DNA from: MGBC102946 sp022793145
Lineage (GTDB): Bacteria; Bacillota_I; Bacilli_A; RF39; UBA660
NCBI GenBank assembly: GCA_947426265.1
Contig: CANEDJ010000017.1
Location: 1-27,502, forward strand
DNA: 27,502 nucleotides
Direction of reading: 5' to 3'
The notes under the pieces were generated by a model. That model saw only the letters and a list, made by a program, of their open reading frames with translations, did no database searches and was not told the origin of the DNA. The translations under genes were made by a program, and so were the position numbers. Positions 7,483-14,264 of the stretch are shown here, piece by piece; position 1 is the stretch's first letter, and every line of letters starts with the position of its first letter.

Positions 7483-8829
7483 ATGAAGATAAAAACAGAT
7501 TCTAGAAAAGTAAAAAAAGGTGATACATTTGTTGCTCTAAAAACACTTAATAATGATGGTCATGAATATATAGAAGACGCTATAAAAAATGGAGCTACTA
7601 CAATAGTAGCTGAACATGGTTTATATGAAATTGATACATTGATTGTAAAAAATACAAAAGATTATTTGATCAAAACTTTGAAAGAAGAATATTATGATCA
7701 AATTAAAGAACTAAAATTAATTGGAATAACTGGAACAAATGGAAAGACAACAGAATGTTTTCTTACCTATGAAGCACTTATAAAACTAGAAAAGAAAGTA
7801 GCATATATTGGAACGATTGGTTTTTATGTAAATGGGGAAAAAATAAAAGATTTACCAAATACTACTCCAGAAATTAATGAAATTTATGAGATGTTATTAT
7901 TTGCCAAAGAAAATGAAGTGGAATATGTGTTAATGGAAGTAAGTAGCCATGCACTTTCTATGGGGAGAGTAGAAGGACTGGAATTTTCTTATGCAGTTTT
8001 TACCAATTTGACCAAAGATCATTTGGATTATCATTTGGATATGAAATCGTATGCATTAGCGAAACAGAAATTGTTTAGAATGTCTAAAAAAGCAATTGTA
8101 AATATTGATGATGATTATAAAAATTATTTTTTATTAAAAGATAATAATAATATTACTTATGGTTTTGAAGAAGCAGATTATCAAATTTTGGATTATGAAA
8201 TGACATCAAAAGGAAGCGATTTCGTAATTAAAAAGCAAGAACAAGAATTCCATTTTCAAACTTCTTTACTGGGAAAACATAATGTTTATAATGTATTAGT
8301 AACTATAATTTTATTATTAGAAGAGAATATTGACGTTAATAAAATACAAGAGATTATTCCAAGTTTAAAAGCGCCTAGTGGAAGGATGGACACCATTTTT
8401 TATGATACAAATAGAATTATAATTGATTATGCTCATACACCTGATGCAGTAGGAAATATATTAAAAGCAGTGAAGGAATTAAAACCAAATCATATTTACA
8501 CGATTGTTGGATGCGGAGGAAATAGGGACAAAACAAAAAGACCAGAAATGGCAAAAATGGCTACGAATTTATCTACTTTAGCAATATTTACAAGTGATAA
8601 TCCTAGATTGGAAGATCCAAATGATATTTTAGATGATATGATTAATAATTTAGAGAATACTAATTATGAAGTAATCGTAAACCGTAAAAATGCCATTATA
8701 AAGGGTATACAAATGTTAGAAAATAATGATATACTATTAGTGCTTGGTAAGGGCCATGAAACTTACCAAATAATAGGAAAAGAAAAATTAGAATTTGATG
8801 ATAAACAAATTGTATTAGAAATCATTTAG
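7483..8829 (+). CDS. murE: UDP-MurNAc-L-Ala-D-Glu:meso-diaminopimelate ligase MurE (paralogue 2, canonical)
   Basis: A 448-residue MurE from ATG 7483; an in-frame GTG at 7471 is rejected because it lies within the AGAGGTG ribosome binding site, and ATG 7483 matches the paralogue start (MKIKTDSRKVKKGDTFVAL). It has the ATP motif GTNGKTT, EVSSHALSMGRVEG with the usual His, the lysine in YALAKQKLF, GCGGNRDKTKRP, TSDNPRLEDP with DNPR at 372-375, and GKGHETYQ. DNPR is the established marker for meso-diaminopimelate addition, so peptidoglycan in this organism should be of the DAP type. It is clearly paralogous to the gene at 6005 along its whole length. mraY follows immediately, so the pair makes UDP-MurNAc-peptide and then transfers it towards lipid I. 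Confidence 0.93.
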   Translation: MKIKTDSRKVKKGDTFVALKTLNNDGHEYIEDAIKNGATTIVAEHGLYEIDTLIVKNTKDYLIKTLKEEYYDQIKELKLIGITGTNGKTTECFLTYEALIKLEKKVAYIGTIGFYVNGEKIKDLPNTTPEINEIYEMLLFAKENEVEYVLMEVSSHALSMGRVEGLEFSYAVFTNLTKDHLDYHLDMKSYALAKQKLFRMSKKAIVNIDDDYKNYFLLKDNNNITYGFEEADYQILDYEMTSKGSDFVIKKQEQEFHFQTSLLGKHNVYNVLVTIILLLEENIDVNKIQEIIPSLKAPSGRMDTIFYDTNRIIIDYAHTPDAVGNILKAVKELKPNHIYTIVGCGGNRDKTKRPEMAKMATNLSTLAIFTSDNPRLEDPNDILDDMINNLENTNYEVIVNRKNAIIKGIQMLENNDILLVLGKGHETYQIIGKEKLEFDDKQIVLEII

Positions 8830-8841
8830 GAGATGAGATAC

Positions 8842-9834
8842 GTGTTAATTTTAGCAAAGGCTGTACTAGCGCTTATGATAGGATTTATTATATCTGTCGT
8901 TTTTGGATTTGTATTAATCCCTTTTTTAAGAAGATTAAAAGTGAAGCAACAAGTAAGTATTTTCTTAGAGAAGACACATAAAAACAAAGAAGGGACCCCG
9001 ACAATGGGAGGACTTATATTTATTATTCCAACAATTGTAACAATTATTATTTTACTGTTAATGGGGAAAATAGAATTTTCAGAAAATTTATTTATCGTTA
9101 TGTTTGTATTTATAGGATATGCAATTTTAGGATTTATTGATGATTTCTTAATTATTAGAAGACATAATAATGAGGGGTTGACTGAAATTCAGAAATTATT
9201 TGGTCAACTTTTTATTGCACTAGTATTTTTCTATATTTTTATGAAAAGTGGAAATGAGCCAGTACTAGATGTCCATACATTAGGAATTCGAATTGATATG
9301 GGTTGGTTTTATGGAATATTTTTATTGTTTATTTTAGTTGCTAGTAGTAATGCAGTAAATTTGACAGATGGACTAGATGGTTTAGCAGGTGGCTTATCAG
9401 TTATGACCTTTTTAGCATTTGGACTGATTAGCTGGAATTCTAGTTGGGTATCTGGAAGTGAAGATATTGCTGTTTTCTGTTTTGTATTGGTTGGCTCTCT
9501 ATTAGGATTTTTGGTTTATAATACTCATCCAGCCAAAGTATTTATGGGAGACACTGGTTCATTATCTTTAGGAGCAACCTTAGCGAGTGTTGCAATTATT
9601 ACAAGTCATGAAATTACTTTGGTGATTGTAGCGGGAGTTTTCATAATTGAAACTTTAGTTTGCATTATACAAATGATTTCAGTAATGTATTTTCATAAAA
9701 AGATATTTTTAATGGCACCACTTCATCATCACTTTGAAAAATTAGGGTATAAAGAACAGGATATTGTAAAGGGATTTTGGGTGATTGGAGCAATATTAAG
9801 TATGATGGCGATTGCCTTTGGAGTTTGGATATAA
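8842..9834 (+). CDS. mraY: Phospho-MurNAc-pentapeptide transferase MraY
   Basis: The membrane enzyme that joins phospho-MurNAc-pentapeptide to undecaprenyl phosphate to form lipid I. Multiple hydrophobic helices are visible along with the family motifs: GTPTMGG, FIDDFLI (paired Asp), NAVNLTDGLDGLAGG, FMGDTGSLSLG and the LHHHFE triple-His loop. The GTG at 8842 is chosen as start: AGGAG (8828-8832) is 9 bases upstream of it, whereas the ATG at 8833 directly abuts the AGGAG and could not use it. The murE stop (8827-8829) overlaps that Shine-Dalgarno sequence, so murE and mraY are co-transcribed. A strong hairpin follows the stop. Confidence 0.95.
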   Translation: MLILAKAVLALMIGFIISVVFGFVLIPFLRRLKVKQQVSIFLEKTHKNKEGTPTMGGLIFIIPTIVTIIILLLMGKIEFSENLFIVMFVFIGYAILGFIDDFLIIRRHNNEGLTEIQKLFGQLFIALVFFYIFMKSGNEPVLDVHTLGIRIDMGWFYGIFLLFILVASSNAVNLTDGLDGLAGGLSVMTFLAFGLISWNSSWVSGSEDIAVFCFVLVGSLLGFLVYNTHPAKVFMGDTGSLSLGATLASVAIITSHEITLVIVAGVFIIETLVCIIQMISVMYFHKKIFLMAPLHHHFEKLGYKEQDIVKGFWVIGAILSMMAIAFGVWI

Positions 9835-9869
9835 AAAAACATTTAAAGAGTTTTTCTTTAGATGTTTTT
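9835..9869. terminator. Bidirectional terminator between mraY and sspI
   Basis: AAAAACATTTAAAGA (9835-9849) pairs with TCTTTAGATGTTTTT (9855-9869), 15 bp with one G-U pair and a GTTTT loop. A and T tracts flank both sides, so it can end transcripts from both convergent genes. It touches both stop codons. Confidence 0.85.
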
Positions 9870-10071
9870 AAATGCCTTTTTGAATCGTAGAAAGAATATA
9901 TTCTTTTTCACTATCTTCACTATTTTCCCATAAAACTTCTAAAAATACTCCTAGACCTGGAAGAGTAATTTCTTCTTTGTCTTCTAGTGCAGAAGTAATA
10001 GAAGCTTTAATTTCGTCTGTGCTTGCATCTTTAAAATTTTCACGAATGCTTTTTCTAATATCAATTTTCAT
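9868..10071 (-). CDS. sspI: Small acid-soluble spore protein, SspI type
   Basis: A 67-residue acidic protein that matches the SspI family pattern: an N-terminal segment like LRxAVxANxxGNxxxxLxxTIxDAIxxGEE (here IRKSIRENFKDASTDEIKAS) and the hallmark LPGLGVFLEVLWENSEDSEKE, followed by an ILxTIQKGI end. The length matches known SspI proteins. SspI is a minor spore-core protein made in the forespore of Bacillus species. The RBS is AGAGGATG on the minus strand. On that strand CATATTA (10094-10088) resembles the -10 box of forespore promoters (CATACTA), but I find no matching -35 box at 17-18 bases, so control by a forespore sigma factor is only suspected. It is evidence for present or recent sporulation. 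Confidence 0.85.
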   Translation of the reverse strand: MKIDIRKSIRENFKDASTDEIKASITSALEDKEEITLPGLGVFLEVLWENSEDSEKEYILSTIQKGI

Positions 10072-10153
10072 TTCCTATCATCCTCTCTAATATGTTTTGT
10101 GCTCCTTTTTCTAAATTTATACAAAAAAGATAGTTTTTTTTTTTACTTTGTTA

Positions 10154-10159
10154 TATAAT
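10154..10159 (+). promoter_or_regulatory. -10 box of lemA promoter
   Basis: TATAAT at 10154-10159, preceded by a T-rich stretch without a clear -35 box. It lies upstream of the strong RBS AAGGAGG (10172-10178). Confidence 0.55.
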
Positions 10160-10185
10160 AGAAATAGAATGAAGGAGGAAAAAAT

Positions 10186-10749
10186 ATGGGTACAGGAACA
10201 ATTGTTTTGATTGTAATTGCGGTAATTGTAGTACTTATTTTACTTTATGTAGCAGGAACTTATAATAAGTTAGTACATTTAAGGAATTTAGTAAAAGATC
10301 AATGGGCTCAAATTGATGTACTTTTAAAAAGAAGAGCAGATTTAATCCCAAACTTGGTAGAAACAGTAAAAGGATATGCAAGTCATGAAAAAGAGACTTT
10401 AGAAGCTGTTATTACTGCTAGAAATAAAGCTGTTTCAGCGACAACACCAGAAGATGAAATGAAAGCAAATGGAGAACTAACAGGAGCACTTAATCGCTTG
10501 TTTGCTTTAACTGAATCATATCCTGATTTAAAAGCAAATACAAATTTTTTAGATTTGCAAAATAATTTAAAAGAAACCGAAGATAAAATATCTTATGCAA
10601 GACAATTTTATAACGATGCTGTATTAAAATATAAAAATAAATTAGAAATGTTTCCATCAAATATTGTTGCAGGATTATTTCATTTTAAGCCAGAAGCATT
10701 TTTTGAAGCGACAGAAGCAGATAAAGAAGTACCAAAAGTACAATTCTAA
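10186..10749 (+). CDS. lemA: LemA family membrane-anchored protein
   Basis: A 187-residue LemA protein. A single N-terminal hydrophobic segment (residues about 4-24) is followed by a helical domain with family landmarks: YNKLVHLRNLVKDQWAQIDVLLKRRADLIPNLVETVKGYASHEKETLEAV, NRLFALTESYPDLKANTNFLDLQNNLKETEDKISYARQFYNDAVLKYKNKLEMFPSNIVAG and FHFKPEAFFE. The N-terminus probably stays outside with the helical bundle in the cytoplasm, as for other LemA proteins. The biological function of the family is not settled. A very strong Shine-Dalgarno sequence, AAGGAGG, precedes the ATG. It is monocistronic: own promoter and a terminator at its stop codon. Confidence 0.93.
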   Translation: MGTGTIVLIVIAVIVVLILLYVAGTYNKLVHLRNLVKDQWAQIDVLLKRRADLIPNLVETVKGYASHEKETLEAVITARNKAVSATTPEDEMKANGELTGALNRLFALTESYPDLKANTNFLDLQNNLKETEDKISYARQFYNDAVLKYKNKLEMFPSNIVAGLFHFKPEAFFEATEADKEVPKVQF

Positions 10750-10770
10750 GATAGAGAGATCTATCTTTTT
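10748..10770 (+). terminator. Intrinsic terminator after lemA
   Basis: AAGATAGA-GAGA-TCTATCTT, an 8-bp perfect stem, then Ts. The 5' arm begins inside the TAA stop (10747-10749). Confidence 0.85.
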
Positions 10771-10781
10771 ATTTTATAAGA

Positions 10782-10790
10782 TGATATAGT
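10782..10790 (+). promoter_or_regulatory. Extended -10 promoter for the MTH1-like NUDIX gene
   Basis: TGATATAGT (TGn-TATAGT) directly after the lemA terminator and 22 bases before the ATG at 10813. No clear -35 box. Confidence 0.5.
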
Positions 10791-10812
10791 ATTATGTAAA
10801 AGGAAGTGAAGT

Positions 10813-11277
10813 ATGAAAATATTGGAAACTACATTATTGTTGCTGATAAAAGATAATGAAATTTTATTGGCAAAAAAGAAAAGAGGTTTTGGAGAAGGAA
10901 AATATAATGGAGTAGGTGGAAAATTAGAAGAAGGAGAAACTCCAGAAGAAGCAATGATAAGGGAAACAGAAGAGGAAATTATGATAACTCCAACAAAATA
11001 TGAAAAAATGGGAGTCATTGAATTTTTAGAATATGTAAAAGGGGAAAGAGCAAATGTAAAGTTTCACTTGTATGTAGCAACAGAGTGGATAGGGATTCCT
11101 AAAGAAAGTGAGGAAATGATTCCAAAATGGTTTTCACTTGATAACCTTCCTTACAATGAAATGTTTCCAGATGATATATATTGGTTACCTTATATTTTAG
11201 AAGGAAAAAAAATAAATGCCTTTTTTGATTTTGATGAAGAATGGAACTTGTTGTCTTATCATATCAAAGAGATATAG
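10813..11277 (+). CDS. NUDIX hydrolase resembling 8-oxo-dGTPase MTH1
   Basis: A 154-residue NUDIX hydrolase. The NUDIX box runs from G in GGKLEEGETPEEAMIRETEEE, with the final Gly of the consensus replaced by Met. The flanking sequence resembles human MTH1 (NUDT1) more than the short bacterial MutT: KKRGFGEGKYNGVGGK near the start, EEMIPKWFSLDNLPYNEMFPDDIYWLPYIL and the ending FFDFDEEWNLLSYHIKEI. The PDD of MFPDDIYW matches the two MTH1 aspartates that read the oxidised purine. It should remove oxidised purine dNTPs from the pool. Activity is inferred from these motifs only. RBS AGGAAGTGA. Confidence 0.85.
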   Translation: MKILETTLLLLIKDNEILLAKKKRGFGEGKYNGVGGKLEEGETPEEAMIRETEEEIMITPTKYEKMGVIEFLEYVKGERANVKFHLYVATEWIGIPKESEEMIPKWFSLDNLPYNEMFPDDIYWLPYILEGKKINAFFDFDEEWNLLSYHIKEI

Positions 11278-11296
11278 AAAAGGGCGAATTAGACAC

Positions 11297-11337
11297 AAAT
11301 ATAAATTGGTAAAGATTTTATAGGATTATTTATATTT
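11297..11337. repeat. 10-bp perfect inverted repeat upstream of dxs
   Basis: AAATATAAAT (11297-11306) and ATTTATATTT (11328-11337) are exact reverse complements separated by 21 bases. It is followed by only three Ts, so it is a weak terminator for the NUDIX gene at best. It could equally be a binding site. Confidence 0.45.
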
Positions 11338-11367
11338 CATCAAAACGTCATAAAAATAAGTGGATTG

Positions 11368-11376
11368 TGCTATAAT
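11368..11376 (+). promoter_or_regulatory. Extended -10 promoter of dxs
   Basis: TGCTATAAT (TGn-TATAAT) with TATAAT at 11371-11376. The -35 region is poor. The RBS AAGGAAGTG lies shortly downstream. Confidence 0.6.
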
Positions 11377-11408
11377 GAAATAAGTGAAAAAAGTAAGGAA
11401 GTGAAAGA

Positions 11409-13253
11409 ATGTACAGAATATTGGATAATATAGAACACCCTTTTGATATAAAAAAATTAACGCTAGAAGATTTAACTATTTTGTCAGAAGATGTGCGTAC
11501 TTTTTTACTTGAAAATGTTTCAAAAACAGGAGGACATTTAGGTTCTAATTTGGGGATAGTAGAATTGACACTTTCTCTTTTAAAAACATTTGATTTTGAT
11601 AAAGATAAAATTGTTTTTGATGTTGGTCATCAATGTTATCCTTATAAATTATTAACAGGTAGAAAAGACGAATTTAAAAATTTAAGACAATATGGTGGAA
11701 TGAGCGGATTTCCTAAGAGAAATGAAAGCCCTTATGATTTTTTTGATACTGGTCATAGTAGTAATTCTATTTCAGCAGCACTTGGAATGGCTAGGGCAAG
11801 AGATTTGAAAGGGGAAAATTATGAAGTTATAGCTGTCATTGGTGATGGGGCTTTAACTGGAGGAGAAGCATTTGAAGCGTTAAATGATTTGGGTTTTCAT
11901 AAAACGAAAATGCTTGTAATTTTAAATGATAATGGAATGGCAATTTCTAGAAATGTAGGTGGAATGTCAAATTATTTAACCCATATTAGAATTAATCCAA
12001 AATATAATCAAATTCGTAGAAAAATAAAAAGCAAATTAAACAAGAAGGAAAGCAATATTTTTACAAATGCAATCAGAAAAGTAAAAGATAGTTTTAAAGA
12101 ATTATTTCTTAATTCCATGTTTTTTGATGATTTGGGACTACGTTATATAGGACCTATTGATGGACACAATTTAAAGGAACTAAATAGGGTAATGAGACAA
12201 GTTTCCAATTTAGAAGAGCCAGTTGTTTTACATGTGGTTACAAAAAAAGGAAAAGGATATGCATTAGCAGAGCAAAATCCTAACCTTTATCATGGAGTTA
12301 GCAAATTTGATTTAAAAACAGGGGTATTAAAGTCTGATAAAGTTACTTATTCTAGTGCGTTTGGTTCAGCCTTAGTGGAACTTGCAAAGCGTGATAAAAA
12401 AATAGTAGCAATCACAGCAGCAATGGCAGAAGGTACAGGCTTAGAAACTTTTGCTTCAAAATATCCAGAACGTTTTTTTGATGTTGGAATTGCAGAGGGG
12501 CATGCAGTTACTTTTGCTGCAGGACTTGCAGTCTCACATTTCAAACCAGTTTTTGCTGTTTATTCTACTTTTTTGCAAAGAGGAATTGACCAGATTATTC
12601 ATGATGTTGCTATGCAAGAACTTCCAGTTGTTTTCGCAATTGATAGAGCAGGACTTGTTGGAAATGATGGAGAAACACATCAAGGGGTATTTGATATTAG
12701 TTATTTATCTATGATACCAAATATGACAGTCATGGCACCTAAATGTCCAGAAGAAATAAACGCCTTTTTAACCTATGCGTTCTTTTTATCCAAACCAGTT
12801 GCGATACGTTATCCAAGAGGAGGCGCGAATTATGCTTTTAAACCATTAAAAGAAATTAGAATGAATCGCTGGGAAGTATTAGAAAAAGGAACAGACATTG
12901 CGATTATAGCAGTTGGGAATATGTGTGGAGTGGCCTGCAAGGTAAAGGAAGAATTAGGAATAGAACCTATGATTATACAAGCAACTTTTATAAAACCATT
13001 AGACATGAAATTATTAAAACAATTAGGAGAACAAAATTATAAAATTGTTACATTAGAGGATGGAGCTTTAATTGGAGGATTTTGTAGTGAAGTTAGAAGA
13101 GCTATGGATATATTCGGATACTCTAACCCAATTTTAAATATTGGTTATGAAGACCATTTTGTATCTCATGGAACTCCTGATATTTTATATGAAAAAGAGC
13201 AAGTGGATGTAAAAGGAATTGCTCAAAAAATAAAAATGTTTATGTCAAAATAA
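11409..13253 (+). CDS. dxs: 1-deoxy-D-xylulose-5-phosphate synthase
   Basis: A 614-residue thiamine-diphosphate enzyme that condenses pyruvate and glyceraldehyde-3-phosphate, the first step of the MEP isoprenoid pathway. Signatures: GGHLGSNLGIVELT and DVGHQCYPYKLLTGR near the N-terminus, the diphosphate-binding GDGALTGGEAFEALND, DNGMAISRNVGGMS, DVGIAEGHAVTFAAGLA carrying the catalytic Glu, and IRYPRGG in the C-terminal third. The length is typical for Dxs. Own promoter and own terminator suggest a single-gene unit. It supplies precursors for undecaprenyl phosphate, the lipid carrier used by MraY. No other MEP gene lies in this window. Confidence 0.96.
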   Translation: MYRILDNIEHPFDIKKLTLEDLTILSEDVRTFLLENVSKTGGHLGSNLGIVELTLSLLKTFDFDKDKIVFDVGHQCYPYKLLTGRKDEFKNLRQYGGMSGFPKRNESPYDFFDTGHSSNSISAALGMARARDLKGENYEVIAVIGDGALTGGEAFEALNDLGFHKTKMLVILNDNGMAISRNVGGMSNYLTHIRINPKYNQIRRKIKSKLNKKESNIFTNAIRKVKDSFKELFLNSMFFDDLGLRYIGPIDGHNLKELNRVMRQVSNLEEPVVLHVVTKKGKGYALAEQNPNLYHGVSKFDLKTGVLKSDKVTYSSAFGSALVELAKRDKKIVAITAAMAEGTGLETFASKYPERFFDVGIAEGHAVTFAAGLAVSHFKPVFAVYSTFLQRGIDQIIHDVAMQELPVVFAIDRAGLVGNDGETHQGVFDISYLSMIPNMTVMAPKCPEEINAFLTYAFFLSKPVAIRYPRGGANYAFKPLKEIRMNRWEVLEKGTDIAIIAVGNMCGVACKVKEELGIEPMIIQATFIKPLDMKLLKQLGEQNYKIVTLEDGALIGGFCSEVRRAMDIFGYSNPILNIGYEDHFVSHGTPDILYEKEQVDVKGIAQKIKMFMSK

Positions 13254-13276
13254 AGCAAGTTTATAAAATTTGCTTT
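13252..13276 (+). terminator. Intrinsic terminator after dxs
   Basis: AAAGCAAGTTT pairs with AAATTTGCTTT across a 3-base loop, 11 bp with one G-U pair, followed by ATTTTA. The 5' arm starts in the TAA stop (13251-13253). Confidence 0.75.
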
Positions 13277-13292
13277 ATTTTACATTCTAATG

Positions 13293-13298
13293 TATAAT
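13293..13298 (+). promoter_or_regulatory. -10 box for the kinase-like gene
   Basis: TATAAT at 13293-13298, 25 bases before the ATG at 13323. The RBS is AGGGGGAA. Confidence 0.5.
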
Positions 13299-13322
13299 CT
13301 TAACAACTAAGGGGGAATAGAT

Positions 13323-14198
13323 ATGAAAGTGATGGCGATTTCTAGAAAACAGTATAAAAATTTAGCAAAATTAGATTTAGGAAAAGAAATTTGTAATACG
13401 GAAGGTCGAATTTATCATTTTTATACACATGGGGAGCATCAGGTTTTAAAAGAACTTTATGTAAAAGAAGGAGAAACATTTGCTGCGAAGCTTTATACAC
13501 TTGAAATGTTATCTATGTATAGAGAATATTTTCCTAAAAATTTTCATGTTCCAGAGCGACTTGCAGAAGTGAGTGGAGAAATTGTTGGTTTTACTATGCC
13601 ATTTATTGAAGGTATCAATTTATCTACTATTTTAAAATCTTCAGAATTTTCTGTACAAGAGCATATTTATTATTTAAGGAGAATAGGGCAAATTTTGGAG
13701 CAATTAGAACAGATACGAACATATACATCACTAAAAACTTTTTTTCTCAATGACCTTCATGAAGCAAATTTTATAGTGAATACAAAAGCCCAAGAACTAG
13801 AAGTTCTTGATTTAGATAGTTGTAAAATAGAAAACAATCCTATTTTTGCATCCAAATATTTAACTTCACATTCTTTATTACATTATGTTGATGGAAAATA
13901 TCATAAGAATGGAGATTCTTTTATACCTGACCAAAATACAGACTTATATTGTTATCTTATGATTATTTTTAGTTATCTATTTGGGCGTTCTCTTCATTCT
14001 ATGACAATGGAAGAATTTTATACTTATTTGAATTATTTGGATAAAATTGGATTTGACAAAGAATTATTGTCAGTTTTTATGAAAATTTTATCTTATGAGA
14101 AAAATGAAAATCCTGAACCATATTTAGAGACTATTACTTCAGAAAATGTTTGTCGTGCTAAAGAAAATGTTTATAAAATAGCATATCATAGAATATAG
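13323..14198 (+). CDS. Divergent protein-kinase-like fold protein
   Basis: A 291-residue soluble protein that I read as a degenerate protein kinase or aminoglycoside-phosphotransferase-type fold. In the expected order it has VLKELYV with a candidate ATP-anchoring K43, a candidate helix-C E61, a hinge-like FTMPFIEGINLSTIL (90-104), a catalytic-loop-like FLNDLHEANFIV (141-152), where D144 and N149 match the DLxxxN of kinases, and VLDLDSCKI (161-169) in place of the DFG segment. The His of HRD is Asn. Targets are unknown. It is flanked by its own promoter and terminator, between dxs and an AraC-type regulator. The fold assignment rests on motif order only. Confidence 0.6.
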   Translation: MKVMAISRKQYKNLAKLDLGKEICNTEGRIYHFYTHGEHQVLKELYVKEGETFAAKLYTLEMLSMYREYFPKNFHVPERLAEVSGEIVGFTMPFIEGINLSTILKSSEFSVQEHIYYLRRIGQILEQLEQIRTYTSLKTFFLNDLHEANFIVNTKAQELEVLDLDSCKIENNPIFASKYLTSHSLLHYVDGKYHKNGDSFIPDQNTDLYCYLMIIFSYLFGRSLHSMTMEEFYTYLNYLDKIGFDKELLSVFMKILSYEKNENPEPYLETITSENVCRAKENVYKIAYHRI

Positions 14199-14221
14199 CA
14201 GGTTTTTATGAGCCTGTTTTT
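14197..14221 (+). terminator. Intrinsic terminator after the kinase-like gene
   Basis: AGCAGG (14197-14202) pairs with CCTGTT (14213-14218), six base pairs including one G-U, followed by Ts to 14221. It begins within the TAG stop (14196-14198). Confidence 0.65.
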
Positions 14222-14230
14222 GTTATATTA

Positions 14231-14239
14231 TGATATAAT
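14231..14239 (+). promoter_or_regulatory. Extended -10 promoter of the AraC-type regulator
   Basis: TGATATAAT (TGn-TATAAT), 25 bases before the ATG. The RBS is AGGAAGTGA. Confidence 0.55.
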
Positions 14240-14264
14240 AACTATTATTAGGAAGTGAAAAAAT

